64,000 bases of DNA from Fen-455 sp050012675 (GCA_050012675.1 JBEKGS010000004.1:62001-126000); one strand, 5' to 3'; positions 1 through 9,055 are shown, numbered from the stretch's first letter. Translations and numbers: made by a program. Notes: generated from the letters alone by a model not told the origin.

Positions 1-3
1 CCG

Positions 4-1557
4 GTGAGCCCGAGCGAGCCTGAAGTCATCGCCGCGGAATCTGCAAAGAGCGACCCATTCGCTCCAGGCTGGACGCCTCCTCCGCCACCTCCCGGCTCCG
101 GCGGCTGGACGCCTCCTCCGCCACCTCCTGGCGCCTGGACGACTCCACCACCGCCTCCCGGCTCCGGCGGCTGGACGCCTCCTCCGCCACCTCCTCCGTT
201 TGCCGGTGCTGGCGCCTGGACGACTCCACCACCGCCTCCTCCGTTTCCCGGCGCTGCTGGCTGGATGCCCCCTCCTCCTCCAGCCAGTCCGCCGGGAGGA
301 GCGGGCAGTGGCGCGCACTGGGTCGGCTTCCCGGGGGGCTACTGGGCCGCGTCGTCGGCACCGCCACCCAGGAGTCGTCAACCCACGACCGTGTGGTTGG
401 TCGTGGCGCTGCTTGTGATCGGTCTTGCCGCAGGATTCGGCATCGGCCGTGTTGCCTGGCAGTCGACGTCCACGTCTCCGTCGGGGAGTTCGCCCAGTTC
501 CCCATTCGGCTCCGGGACATCGCCCTTCGGGTCTGGGACGTCTCCGTTCGGCTCCGGGAGCTTCCCGTTCGGCTCCGGCTCTTCGGGGTCCGTCTCGTCT
601 GCGGCGGGAGGCCCTTCGAACCCGGCAGCGATCGCCTCGCGGGTCGACCCTGCCATCGTGGACGTTGTCAGCCCCCTCAGCTACGAGGATGAGGAAGCGG
701 CCGGAACCGGGATCGTGCTCACGTCCAACGGTGTCGTGCTCACCAACAATCACGTGATAGACGGCGCCACGAGCATCAAAGTGACCGATCTCGGAAACAA
801 CCAGGTGTACACGGCTGTAGTTCTGGGTTATGACCGTTCTCGTGACATCGCCGTGCTGAAGTTGGACGGGGCATCCGGCCTCAAGGTCGCGTCGCTCGGT
901 GACTCGTCGACGGTTCGGGTAGGCGAGCCGGTCGTGGGTATCGGCAATGTGGGCGGCCTGGGTGGAACGCCCAGCGTAGCGGGAGGCTCAGTCACCGCAC
1001 TCGGCCAGTCGATAACCGCCACCGAACAAGACGGCGGCAATCCGGAGAACCTGACGGGTCTTATCGAGACCAACGCAGACATCCAGGCCGGGGACTCGGG
1101 CGGACCGCTCGTCAACACTTCCGGCAAGGTTGTCGGGATGGACACGGCCGCGTCCGCCGGTTTCCTGTTCCAGACGAACGGCGCCCAGGGCTACGCCATC
1201 CCGATCAACTCCGCGTTGGCGATCGCCAAGCGGATCGAGTCCGGTTCAGGCTCGGCGAGCGTGCACATCGGGCACACGGCGTTCCTCGGCGTGGAGGTGT
1301 ACTCCACTCAAAGCGGGTCCTCTCCGTCCGGCGCGGTCGTGAACGAAGTTCTGAGTGGCTCTCCGGCCGCATCGGTCGGACTGGCCGTGGGTGACGTCAT
1401 AACTTCGCTCGGTGGCAAAGCGGTCCATTCCGCGCAGGCCCTCACGACATTGATTCAGCTTTACCACCCCGGCGACCACGTGCAGATCGGCTGGACAGAC
1501 TCCACAGGCTCCCACCACAGCGCGACCCTGCAGTTCGCCACCGGCCCTGCCGCCTGA
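4..1557 (+). CDS. Membrane-anchored HtrA/DegP-type serine protease with PDZ domain
   Basis: A 517-residue trypsin-like protease that probably degrades or senses misfolded proteins outside the membrane. Order of parts: proline/tryptophan-rich cytoplasmic tail (about 1-125), one membrane helix (about 129-151), a Ser/Gly-rich linker with PFGSG repeats (about 152-200), the chymotrypsin-fold protease, and a C-terminal PDZ domain (about 425-510). The catalytic triad is visible: H250 in TNNHVI, D281 in RDIAVLKL, and S365 in GDSGGPLV. The GTG at position 4 is only the first start inside the window; the true start could lie upstream, and no ribosome binding site can be seen. The protease half matches the actinobacterial HtrA/PepD type closely. 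The long Pro-rich tail is common in actinobacterial membrane proteins, but here it is unusually repetitive. Confidence 0.9.
   Translation: MSPSEPEVIAAESAKSDPFAPGWTPPPPPPGSGGWTPPPPPPGAWTTPPPPPGSGGWTPPPPPPPFAGAGAWTTPPPPPPFPGAAGWMPPPPPASPPGGAGSGAHWVGFPGGYWAASSAPPPRSRQPTTVWLVVALLVIGLAAGFGIGRVAWQSTSTSPSGSSPSSPFGSGTSPFGSGTSPFGSGSFPFGSGSSGSVSSAAGGPSNPAAIASRVDPAIVDVVSPLSYEDEEAAGTGIVLTSNGVVLTNNHVIDGATSIKVTDLGNNQVYTAVVLGYDRSRDIAVLKLDGASGLKVASLGDSSTVRVGEPVVGIGNVGGLGGTPSVAGGSVTALGQSITATEQDGGNPENLTGLIETNADIQAGDSGGPLVNTSGKVVGMDTAASAGFLFQTNGAQGYAIPINSALAIAKRIESGSGSASVHIGHTAFLGVEVYSTQSGSSPSGAVVNEVLSGSPAASVGLAVGDVITSLGGKAVHSAQALTTLIQLYHPGDHVQIGWTDSTGSHHSATLQFATGPAA
70..282 (+). repeat. In-frame proline-rich repeat (W-T/M-P5-7 units)
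   Basis: Within the protease gene, residues 23-93 consist of degenerate units of Trp-Thr followed by five to seven prolines and a Gly/Ser or Ala/Gly spacer. At DNA level blocks such as ctggacgcctcctccgccac recur. Such tracts expand and contract by slippage and may act as protein-docking sites. The role is inferred. Confidence 0.8.
502..579 (+). repeat. Four 21-nt repeats encoding PFGSG units
   Basis: Residues 167-192 contain four copies of PFGSG separated by two residues (TS, TS, SF), giving a 21-nt period. They form the flexible extracytoplasmic linker between membrane helix and protease domain. Confidence 0.8.
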
Positions 1558-1701
1558 GCACGGTTCGATATTTGTTTCGAGCTGCTCGAGGAGTCGAGCG
1601 CGATCCACCTCGGGCTAAGGCGCTCGTCCGGTTGCCCGTGGTCTGCACGCCAACCGGAGAAACGGCCCTCGGCGCTGGATCGGCAGGCGGACGAGTTTCG
1701 T

Positions 1702-4626
1702 CTAAGACGGAGGTCCCGGTTCCAAAGAGCCGAGAGGCTCGAGCCCGGACTTTGCTCGGCGTCGCCGCCTTGGCAGGAACAGAAGCAAGACCAGCGCGAG
1801 CACGCCGACCCCACTGGCTATGATGCCGAGCTTGGCCAGTTTGGCTTTGTATACCCAGGTCACGGTGAACCTGCCCGCCGGGATCGAGACCGCCTGAAGT
1901 ATCCCTAGCTGTCGAACCTGCACGGTCACGGTCGAACCCCCACCGACGGGCGTGAGCCGGGCAACCCAGCCCTTGTCATAGGCCTCGCTTCGGACGAGCA
2001 CCGCCGGCTCGGGCGTCGAGACTTCCGTCACAGGGTTCTGCCACGCCCGGACGGGCGGCGTCACCGAGTGGGCGAGCGGGAGTTGCGGAGCCAGAGGTGT
2101 CGTCGATCCCGCGGCCTCGACCCACGAGGCTCCCCGCGTGAGCGTGTTGGTGAACACGGGCAGCCCTCCGATCTCGGTCTGGTAGTGCCATTTCGGTGGC
2201 TCGAGCACGCCTTGGAGGACCTGGTTGAGAACGAGACGATGTGTGCGTGGACCTGAGTCGACCGCTGTCGCCTCCACTGTGGTCACCTCAATTGCGCCGA
2301 CGGCGACCGAGGCGCCCCTCGGAGCTCCGACCTGGATCCCGTACGCCACCCGCCCGTTCAGCGCGACTCGGGCTTCTGCGTCGCTGACAGACACGCGACG
2401 GTCGCTGACTATCTGGCCGCGGGCATCGAGGATGCCGATCGAGACCGTGCCCGGGATCTTGCCCTTGTAGGGCAGGACCACGAGGGTGACCGAGTCGAGG
2501 GCGAGCGGACCCGGGAGCATCCATGTTGATGAGCGACCGGCGGAGAGAAGGAACGGCGGAAGCTTCGGTAGCGGTTTGTCGGGAGCGATGGCATCAAGCG
2601 CCACTGCCTCCTGCTCGGTTCCCGGCGGAACCGGAGTTCCCTGCGCAACGGGAATAGGTCCGTTGTCCGGGATCTCTGTGACCAGATACTCGGGAAGTGT
2701 TACCAGCTCCTTCAGGTTCAAGATGTCAAGGTCCACATGCGTGAGCGCGACCGGCTGCAGGTTCTCGACGTCATGGGCGCCTGTGACGAGCTGGTAGCTG
2801 CCAGAGACAGCGGAGGAGTATCCCTGCACGCTTGGGAGCTCGTGCAGGATTCCGAGACTGAAAGGGCCGAGAGCGAGAATCGTCCCGCGAAGCCCGGTCG
2901 GCAGGCTTTGCGCGGGGTTGAATATGGCGTAGCGGGCTTGGGGCCCGAGCAGCTTCGCCAGTGCGGTGACGGCGCCATTGCTCTTTGTGATGGTGGCCTT
3001 GGCGGGGAATGTGTAAGACCCGTTGAGCACGCACATCAACACGTCGGCAATGACGACGACGGCCACCAGTTTCAGGCGGCCGCTGGTGCTAAGGCGCGGC
3101 GCGCGCCACAGCAGCAGCGCGGCCGCGCCCGAGATGACGAGCACCGCTGCGAAGTACGGGCTCAGATCGATCGCGAGATTCGGGTGGTAGCCGGAGACGC
3201 CGAAACCACGCTGAATCGATCGACCCAGAACGTAGGCGGCCAGTATGAGGAGCGCGACGATGCCGATCGGGACGAATCCGGCGATGCGCTCGCTCAGCGT
3301 GAGGCCCGGCTCGCCACTGGGGGCCGGATCCAGGGCGGGGCGCCGGGTCACTGCAGGAGACCTCAGCACGTCGACGAACATGGCGAGCAGCACTGCAAGC
3401 GCCAGGTCGAAGATCACGGCGTTGCGGTTCTGGAGGCGCTCGCCCCCGTAAAGGGGAATGTCCACCAGAATGTGGCCGAGAGGTGTGCTGGCGCCGGCCG
3501 AGAGCAGGGCGCCCTCGATGATCAATGCGTACCAGACCCCGAGAGGTTTCTCGCCCCCGCGCGGGCGGACTGCGCGCCTGAACAGGGCAAAGGCCGCGAC
3601 AAGCGGCGTGATTCCGACCGCGTAGCTCAGCTCCGGAAGGTTGTAAGAGCCTAGAAAGCCAGGCAGACCGAAGGTTCCGTTACCGCCGACCAGGAAGGGC
3701 ACGAACAGCAGCTCCAGGTCGTGCCACGTCAACGAACCTGCGGCGAAGCGGGTGAAGGTTACGGCCGCACGTTCGGATTCGTGCAGGAAGCTGAGTCCCG
3801 GCAGCCACTGGGCCGTTGAGATGACCACTGCGAGGACGGCGGCAGCCACTACGCCGATGCCGGCGACAGTTACACGCCTGCCCGTTCGCCACGCTCGCCA
3901 GCACAGAGCCAGGAGGTACGTGATCACGATGAAGGCGATATTGGAGGCGGAGCGAGGGTCTCCGGCAAGCACCACGAGACCACCGCAGCCAGCCAACAGC
4001 GCGATCCAGCGCCGAGCGGTGTGGTGCTCGGGGTGCGTCCCGAGCTCGTGAACGGCGAGCAGCATCCAGGGGGTGAAGCTCATTCCCTGCACGAGGCCGA
4101 GGTGCACAGCTTGGCCGCTCATGAACCCGGTATAAGTGAAGGTCAGGGAGCCGAGCAGCGCCGCGAGCGGAGTGCAACCGAGGCGACGCAGCAAAACGTG
4201 CATCCCGACGCCGCAGATCACCGCAATCGATGCGACGTTGATCGTCCAAGCCGCACTGGCGGGCAGGATGGCGAAGAGCCACGTGCCCGGGTACAGCGAC
4301 CCGGCGTTCCATCCCGCGAGCAGCGGCGTTCCGCTCCAGATATACGGGTCCCACAGGGGCAGATGACCGTGACGCAACAGCTCGCCGGACAGGACTCTCA
4401 ATGGGTAGTTCTGCGTCAAGTTGTCCGCCGTCCCGCTTCCGGGAAACAGGGGTCTTCCGACAAGTGCGGGCGGAATTCCCATCAGCAGCGGTATCGCGAC
4501 GTAGAGCGCGACCGCCCACTTGTCGGCTCGGGCGACATGTGACCAACGCCGGGGAATCGCCCCGGGAGTCTCGAGCCCCTCTCGGTCCCGCGGACCGAGA
4601 GTTACGGTTGAGGGGGAGTGCGCCAT
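1702..4626 (-). CDS. YfhO-like large polytopic membrane protein (GT-C type)
   Basis: A 974-residue protein with a short cytoplasmic N-terminus, about a dozen hydrophobic segments in the first two thirds, a soluble extracytoplasmic region (about 590-930), and a final membrane helix followed by a basic tail (PRRRRRAK). This layout resembles the YfhO family, membrane proteins related to GT-C glycosyltransferases that glycosylate cell-wall polymers from lipid-linked sugars. A family-typical stretch is the region reading NLTQNYPLRVLSGELLRHG then WDPYIWSGTPLLAG. The sugar donor and acceptor cannot be read from the sequence. It starts at ATG 4626, 192 bp from the divergent membrane protein at 4819, so the two may share a control region. 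A TATCGT at 4639-4644 on this strand lies 12 nt before the start and could be its -10 box. Confidence 0.8.
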   Translation of the reverse strand: MAHSPSTVTLGPRDREGLETPGAIPRRWSHVARADKWAVALYVAIPLLMGIPPALVGRPLFPGSGTADNLTQNYPLRVLSGELLRHGHLPLWDPYIWSGTPLLAGWNAGSLYPGTWLFAILPASAAWTINVASIAVICGVGMHVLLRRLGCTPLAALLGSLTFTYTGFMSGQAVHLGLVQGMSFTPWMLLAVHELGTHPEHHTARRWIALLAGCGGLVVLAGDPRSASNIAFIVITYLLALCWRAWRTGRRVTVAGIGVVAAAVLAVVISTAQWLPGLSFLHESERAAVTFTRFAAGSLTWHDLELLFVPFLVGGNGTFGLPGFLGSYNLPELSYAVGITPLVAAFALFRRAVRPRGGEKPLGVWYALIIEGALLSAGASTPLGHILVDIPLYGGERLQNRNAVIFDLALAVLLAMFVDVLRSPAVTRRPALDPAPSGEPGLTLSERIAGFVPIGIVALLILAAYVLGRSIQRGFGVSGYHPNLAIDLSPYFAAVLVISGAAALLLWRAPRLSTSGRLKLVAVVVIADVLMCVLNGSYTFPAKATITKSNGAVTALAKLLGPQARYAIFNPAQSLPTGLRGTILALGPFSLGILHELPSVQGYSSAVSGSYQLVTGAHDVENLQPVALTHVDLDILNLKELVTLPEYLVTEIPDNGPIPVAQGTPVPPGTEQEAVALDAIAPDKPLPKLPPFLLSAGRSSTWMLPGPLALDSVTLVVLPYKGKIPGTVSIGILDARGQIVSDRRVSVSDAEARVALNGRVAYGIQVGAPRGASVAVGAIEVTTVEATAVDSGPRTHRLVLNQVLQGVLEPPKWHYQTEIGGLPVFTNTLTRGASWVEAAGSTTPLAPQLPLAHSVTPPVRAWQNPVTEVSTPEPAVLVRSEAYDKGWVARLTPVGGGSTVTVQVRQLGILQAVSIPAGRFTVTWVYKAKLAKLGIIASGVGVLALVLLLFLPRRRRRAKSGLEPLGSLEPGPPS

Positions 4627-4712
4627 GGGTTCGGCTGAACGATAGACGCGCCCACCGGTGTCGAGGCCAATTCTCGAAGACCGTCACTGCCTCTCAGGTG
4701 AGTTGCCACTCG

Positions 4713-4743
4713 TCTCCGGCAACGCCGCTGAGCCGTTATCCTT
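4713..4743 (+). promoter_or_regulatory. Candidate promoter for the gene at 4819
   Basis: TTGCCA at 4713-4718 and TATCCT at 4738-4743 match -35 and -10 consensus reasonably, but the 19-bp spacer is longer than the usual 17. Transcription would start near 4750, leaving a leader of about 70 nt. Confidence 0.35.
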
Positions 4744-4818
4744 CTGCACCAGCGCATCGGTGCAACGCGCTCGTGCGCGGACGGCGGCGAAGCCGAAGGC
4801 TCGGCCCAGAGGAACGGC

Positions 4819-6669
4819 GTGGCAATGCGGCCTTCTGGCGATTTGCAGGCGGTGCGGAGGCCGATCGTCTTGACCGCGCTCGCGATCGGCGCCTATGTGG
4901 TTCTCGCCGTCCTGGCGTACTGGCCGGTCATGCCCCTGGACGCGAGCAGGCTCCCGCACATCGTGGGCGCGGGCGCCGGGGACCCGGCGCAGATGTCGTG
5001 GTTCCTCGCATGGACGCCCTTCGCACTTCGGCACGGACTCAATCCCTTCTTCACGAACTACATCGATTTTCCCTCCGGAGTGAACCTCGCCTCGAACACG
5101 TCCGTTCCGCTGCTCGGCCTCCTGGCCGCGCCCGTCACGCTCGCTTTGGGGCCGGTGGCGTCGTTCAACCTGCTGATGCGCATCGCGCTGGCCGGTTCTG
5201 CCACCTCGATGTTCTTCGTCGCACGGAGGTGGGTGAGGTGGTGGCCCGCGGCCTTCGCGGCAGGGCTGTTGTACGGGTTCGGGTCGTACATGACCTTCGA
5301 AAGCTCCGTGCACCTCGACCTCGCGTTCATGGCCATACCTCCGTTGCTTGTCTTGTGTCTCGACGAGTTGTTCTGCGCCCAGGCCCCATCGCCGGTCAAG
5401 GTGGGCATCGTGCTCGGGCTCTTGAGCGGTGCACAGCTCCTCATCGACCCGGAAGTACTGGCGTACTGCGCCATCATGGCGTCGATCGGCCTGATTCTTC
5501 TCGGGCTGACTCACCGCCATGAGGTCCTTGGTCGCGCCCGGGCAGCAGCTCCGGGGCTCGTCGCTGCATGCGTTTGCTTCGCGGCGATCGGCGGCTACCC
5601 GATCGCTTACTTCCTGGCGGGACCCCGGCGGATTGCTCATGCCATCCAGCCTGCCGGAGAGATAGCGGCCTTCCACGTCGATCTCCTCCGGCCCGTTCTG
5701 CGGTCGTCGCCGGAGCTGTCGAACTCATCCGGCTACCTGGGTGTTCCCCTGCTCCTCGGCCTTCTGGCGCTCGTTGTGTGGTGGCGCAAGCTCGGGATCG
5801 TCCGGTTCGCATTCGCGTGCGCGTGCGCCGCCTACCTGCTCTCTCTCGGTCCCCGCCTCACAGTCGACGGGCACACCCTTGGGATCTGGCTCCCCGAGGC
5901 GATCTTCGAGCACGTCCCTGTCCTGGTCGACCTCGAGCCGATAAGGATCACGGGCCTCGAGATGCTCTTTTTGTCGATCGTGCTCGCCGTCGGCCTCGAC
6001 CGCACGAGGACTTGGATAATCGAGCGCTCGCAGGGCCCGCTCAGTGGTTCGCGGCCTGCCGGCGAGCCCCGGGTCCGTGCGCTCGGGTCCAGGGTGCGAT
6101 CGAACCCCGGCATTCTTACCGTTGTCTTGCTCGTCTTGGTGGCTGTCGCCTTTGTTCCGCTCCTTGACCAATTCCCGCTGGTCCGAGAGCAGCCGGCGAC
6201 CGCGCCGCAGCTGACGACGTCACTAGCGCGTCGGGTTCCGCGAGGCGGGGTCGTCGTGGCGTTTCCGTACCCGCGTGCGCACAATGACGAGCCCATGGTG
6301 TGGCAGGCGATGGACGAGATGAGCTTTCGCCTCGTCGGCGGCTACGCGCTCGTCCCCGCTGCGAGCGGTCAGGGCAGCTACTACATCGCGCAAGGACCAG
6401 AGCTGAGCGAGCTATCGGCACTCCTAAGCACCTCGTCCGGCCTTTCCGGTGCGCTGGCTGGAAGGGCCTGTCGCTCTCTTTGGGCCGTAGTCCGTAAGTA
6501 CGAGGCCGACGCACTGGTTCTTCGCACGAGTGAAGGGTCGATACGTGCCAGCGGGATCGGCCTTTTGACAATGTTTCTGGGGCCGCCCGCGGCGCGCTAT
6601 GGCAGCGGCGCAGTGTGGTACGACCTGGGTAGCCGAACGCCGAAGTGGAGTTGTACCTCCATCTCCTAG
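4819..6669 (+). CDS. Polytopic membrane protein of unknown function, GT-C-like
   Basis: A 616-residue protein with about 11-13 predicted membrane segments and a C-terminal soluble domain (about 460-616). The early luminal loop with DPAQMSWFLAW, then NPFFTNYIDFPSGVNLAS, is a pattern I associate with unannotated actinobacterial GT-C-like membrane proteins that are probably lipid-linked sugar transferases. No catalytic motif can be assigned with confidence. GTG 4819 is preferred because AGAGGA at 4808-4813 is 5 nt upstream; ATG 4825 is the alternative. It is divergent from the YfhO-like gene, and both look like single-gene units, so a common role in envelope glycosylation is inferred from context only. 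Confidence 0.7.
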   Translation: MAMRPSGDLQAVRRPIVLTALAIGAYVVLAVLAYWPVMPLDASRLPHIVGAGAGDPAQMSWFLAWTPFALRHGLNPFFTNYIDFPSGVNLASNTSVPLLGLLAAPVTLALGPVASFNLLMRIALAGSATSMFFVARRWVRWWPAAFAAGLLYGFGSYMTFESSVHLDLAFMAIPPLLVLCLDELFCAQAPSPVKVGIVLGLLSGAQLLIDPEVLAYCAIMASIGLILLGLTHRHEVLGRARAAAPGLVAACVCFAAIGGYPIAYFLAGPRRIAHAIQPAGEIAAFHVDLLRPVLRSSPELSNSSGYLGVPLLLGLLALVVWWRKLGIVRFAFACACAAYLLSLGPRLTVDGHTLGIWLPEAIFEHVPVLVDLEPIRITGLEMLFLSIVLAVGLDRTRTWIIERSQGPLSGSRPAGEPRVRALGSRVRSNPGILTVVLLVLVAVAFVPLLDQFPLVREQPATAPQLTTSLARRVPRGGVVVAFPYPRAHNDEPMVWQAMDEMSFRLVGGYALVPAASGQGSYYIAQGPELSELSALLSTSSGLSGALAGRACRSLWAVVRKYEADALVLRTSEGSIRASGIGLLTMFLGPPAARYGSGAVWYDLGSRTPKWSCTSIS

Positions 6670-6833
6670 GACCGCCGGCCCAGGGCCCGCTTCAAGCTCT
6701 CATCGCTCGCGGATGGCGCTCGGGCCAGGTCCGATGCCGGCGTGTCGCATTCGGCGCCTTGCGTACGCGACTAGCAGGCGACGCTCAAGCAGTCATCAGC
6801 ATGTGTCGATATACGGAAATGAGCTAGCCATGC

Positions 6834-6876
6834 GTGCACGACCCCCGGTGCCCCCCTGGCCTGGGGGTCGCTGCAC
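6834..6876. repeat. 13-bp inverted repeat with one bulge, 16-nt loop
   Basis: The left arm gtgcacgaccccc (6834-6846) pairs with 6863-6876, with a single unpaired base in the right arm. The loop itself contains a second C-run that could pair with the same G-run, so two alternative folds are possible. It lies 165 nt past the stop of the upstream plus-strand gene. Confidence 0.6.
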
Positions 6877-6904
6877 AAGCAGACACTTGGCCACGCTCGA
6901 GCCT

Positions 6905-6920
6905 CAGGCGAGTCCGCCTG
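6905..6920. repeat. Short perfect hairpin caggcg-agtc-cgcctg
   Basis: Six-bp arms with a 4-nt loop lie between the two larger inverted repeats of this gap. On its own it would be unremarkable. Confidence 0.4.
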
Positions 6921-7010
6921 GTCTCCGGGGCGAACTTCCTAACGGTTGCCTTCTTGACTCAGGACTCCACCGCAGCCAGGACGAACGTGACTGACAAGAG
7001 ACGAACCGGC

Positions 7011-7057
7011 CAATCCCCCGGGATGGCGGCGCTAACCGCGCCGTTTCCGGGGGATTG
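7011..7057 (-). terminator. Large hairpin downstream of the NCS1 permease
   Basis: The 11-nt arms caatcccccgg (7011-7021) and ccgggggattg (7047-7057) are perfect complements, and the inner sequence can pair partly (gcgg with ccgc). The hairpin begins 15 nt beyond the permease stop on the minus strand. There is no T-run, as is common for actinobacterial terminators, so termination is inferred from position and stem strength. Confidence 0.55.
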
Positions 7058-7071
7058 TGCCATGACGCCTG

Positions 7072-8577
7072 TTACGAAACGGGCACGTCCAGTCTCGACG
7101 AAGAGGCCCTTGCCTCCTTGGGGACGCTCGTCATCGACAGGACCCAGTACACAACGCCGGCGATGATCATCCCGAAGAGCCAGCTGAAGTCAGCTCCGTG
7201 CGTTCCGTTGGAGAGGGGACCTGTGTAGGAAGGCACGTAGTACAGGGCGTCGATCCACATCATTGCCCCGAACATGCCAGCTGCGAGCGATACCAGTGCC
7301 TTCCAGTTGACGCCTCCGTTACGCCAGTACAGGCCTCCTCGTTTCTCGGCCAACGAGAGAAGGTCGTACTTTCCGCGGCGGAGCAGGTAGTCGACCAAGA
7401 GGATGCCGAACCAAGGTCCGAGCCACACCACGATGTAGTCGAGGAAACCTGACAGGTCCGTGTAGAAGTTGCCCTTGAAAATAACCAGGGCTGTTACTGC
7501 ACCGGAAATGATGGTGTCCACGAGCACGCAGCCCCACCTCTTGAGCGGGATCCCTATGGCTTGAAGCGTCACTCCAGAGGAGTACATGTCGATGGAGTTG
7601 ATCGCGAAGAGCTGGGGGAGCGCCAGGATCAAGAAGGGCCAGAAGAACCAGCTCGCAAAAGCCGCCGGGACCGCAGCTGCCTCTGTGACCTTCGGGCTCA
7701 CGAGATAGGCGGCCGCTCCGAGGAGCTCGAGCAGGATGGACGGGATCGCTCCACCGAGTGTTGCAGCCCAGAAGGTCGTCGCCTTGGGGGTGTCCCGGGG
7801 GAGGTAGCGCGAGTAGTCGGCAGCGTTCTCGGTCCAACCCAAACCACCGGCGGACACGATGAGCACCACGCCAGTTGTCCAGAGCCACCACGAGGTGTGC
7901 TGGTGCAGGCTGGTCACGTGGGCATGCGGGATGACGAGGATTGCCATCACGATGAACACGACGATGAACACGTACGACAGGTACCGCAGAACCTTCGTAA
8001 TGGTCGCGTGTCCGAGGAAGGGAGCTATGAACTGAACAGCCACCGCGCAGATGATCACGATGACCTTCGCGGCATTGTTGAGCGTCGTTCCCTCGTGGCT
8101 GAACATCGCCTCGACGATGAGCACGACTATGACGAGACCCTCGATCTCGAAACCGACCTGGGTCATCCAGTTGAAGAGCGAAGGGGCACGGTTGCCGTTG
8201 CGTCCAAAGGGAGCCCGGCTAACCATGAACGCCGTCGTGCCCGTCTCAGGTCCCGGCAGGCTCGCTATCCCGAGGAGGGAGTAGAAGATGTTGCCGATCA
8301 GGATGGCCCATACCGCCTGCCAGAACGAGAGCCCGAATGAGACGATGAGGGCTCCGTAGACGAGGAACTCGACGTTCCACAGCCCTCCGGCCCACATCCA
8401 GAAAAGGCCGGACGGGCGCATCCTCCTGTCCGATTCCGGGATCAGCTCGATACCACGCTGCTCCAGCTTTCCGAGCTCATAGTCCTCGGTGCTCGGAGCC
8501 GCATCCAGGTCTAACGGGCCACCTCTTTGGCCCTCCATCACAACACCGCCGCCCTCCGCCGGAGTCATATTGTCCAT
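7072..8577 (-). CDS. NCS1 family nucleobase/allantoin-type permease
   Basis: A 501-residue, roughly 12-helix transporter of the nucleobase:cation symporter-1 family, which imports cytosine, uracil, purines, allantoin, hydantoin or thiamine. Family features include the N-terminal run ending IELIPESDRR before the first helix, the PETGTTAFMVSRAPFGRNGN loop, and the C-terminal SWLFGMIIAGVVYW helix. The start is ATG 8577, because AGGGAGAGG lies just upstream. The open frame continues upstream to 8895, but that part is not protein-like. The gene is divergent from the nucleoside-type ABC importer at 9077, which suggests a shared nucleobase/nucleoside uptake function. The substrate is not decided by sequence alone. 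Confidence 0.9.
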   Translation of the reverse strand: MDNMTPAEGGGVVMEGQRGGPLDLDAAPSTEDYELGKLEQRGIELIPESDRRMRPSGLFWMWAGGLWNVEFLVYGALIVSFGLSFWQAVWAILIGNIFYSLLGIASLPGPETGTTAFMVSRAPFGRNGNRAPSLFNWMTQVGFEIEGLVIVVLIVEAMFSHEGTTLNNAAKVIVIICAVAVQFIAPFLGHATITKVLRYLSYVFIVVFIVMAILVIPHAHVTSLHQHTSWWLWTTGVVLIVSAGGLGWTENAADYSRYLPRDTPKATTFWAATLGGAIPSILLELLGAAAYLVSPKVTEAAAVPAAFASWFFWPFLILALPQLFAINSIDMYSSGVTLQAIGIPLKRWGCVLVDTIISGAVTALVIFKGNFYTDLSGFLDYIVVWLGPWFGILLVDYLLRRGKYDLLSLAEKRGGLYWRNGGVNWKALVSLAAGMFGAMMWIDALYYVPSYTGPLSNGTHGADFSWLFGMIIAGVVYWVLSMTSVPKEARASSSRLDVPVS

Positions 8578-8936
8578 AGCCTCTCCCTTCACCTGACGCT
8601 GCCTGGCCCCATTTCGCTCCACAAGGTCGCTACCCCCACTCGTGCGACCGAGACTATGTGCCTCCTCGAGATTGTCCCACGCCCTTCTCGCCCGTCGCGG
8701 GATTTCTTGTGCGCCGCGCCCGGTGAGTCTCCTGGCTCGTGGCTCAGCCTGATAAGCCCCGCGCGGCCGCATAGCTCTGTTGGGAGAGCAAGGGTGGTCC
8801 GATCGGCGCCATCTGGTGCAAGGAAGGCTCGGTCTGGCGCCCCCATTGGGACGCCACGAGCTCCGGCCGTCACCCGGGCTCCCGCTCGTCATCAAATGTA
8901 GGCTTCGGGCGCAAGAGCGGGAAGACGCCTTCGCCG

Positions 8937-8949
8937 GTTAGGGCCTAAC
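8937..8949. promoter_or_regulatory. Perfect palindrome gttagg-g-cctaac, putative operator
   Basis: Two 6-bp arms are separated by one base. The site lies about 20 bp upstream of a TAAAGT -10-like box (8969-8974), where a repressor would occlude the -35 region of the importer operon. The cognate regulator is not encoded in this window. Confidence 0.4.
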
Positions 8950-8968
8950 GACCCTGTACACGCGTTCG

Positions 8969-8974
8969 TAAAGT
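8969..8974 (+). promoter_or_regulatory. Candidate -10 box TAAAGT of the ABC importer operon
   Basis: TAAAGT fits the TAnnnT actinobacterial -10 pattern. Transcription starting near 8981 would give a leader of about 95 nt containing both stem-loops. No convincing -35 box is present, so this is a weak assignment. Confidence 0.3.
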
Positions 8975-8996
8975 TTGCATTCTTAGATGAGAACCG

Positions 8997-9055
8997 GCGG
9001 ACCGGGCACACCCGGTTCGCGAGCGAATGAGGCGACTGGCGGGTTGCGCCAGTCG
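8997..9055 (+). promoter_or_regulatory. Two tandem stem-loops in the 5' leader of the importer operon
   Basis: Stem 1 pairs 8997-9006 with 9011-9020 (10 bp with one G-U, loop caca). Stem 2 pairs cgactggcg (9033-9041) with cgccagtcg (9047-9055), perfect over 9 bp with a 5-nt loop. Stem 2 ends 5 nt before the ribosome binding site at 9061-9068. They may protect the mRNA, control translation, or act as a ligand-sensing element. Confidence 0.5.

Larger units (their letters stand above)
6670..7071. other. 402-nt gene-free gap rich in inverted repeats
   Basis: The reading frames here show no family resemblance or usable ribosome binding site. The gap contains three inverted repeats, at 6834-6876, 6905-6920 and 7011-7057, listed separately. 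It lies between the 3' ends of a plus-strand and a minus-strand gene, so termination is the simplest role. Confidence 0.6.

Noticed and set aside
2737..3654. 305-codon plus-strand open frame inside the YfhO-like gene
   Set aside because: Composition is Arg/Gly/Ala/Asp-rich without hydrophobic core; the minus-strand frame encodes clear membrane helices.
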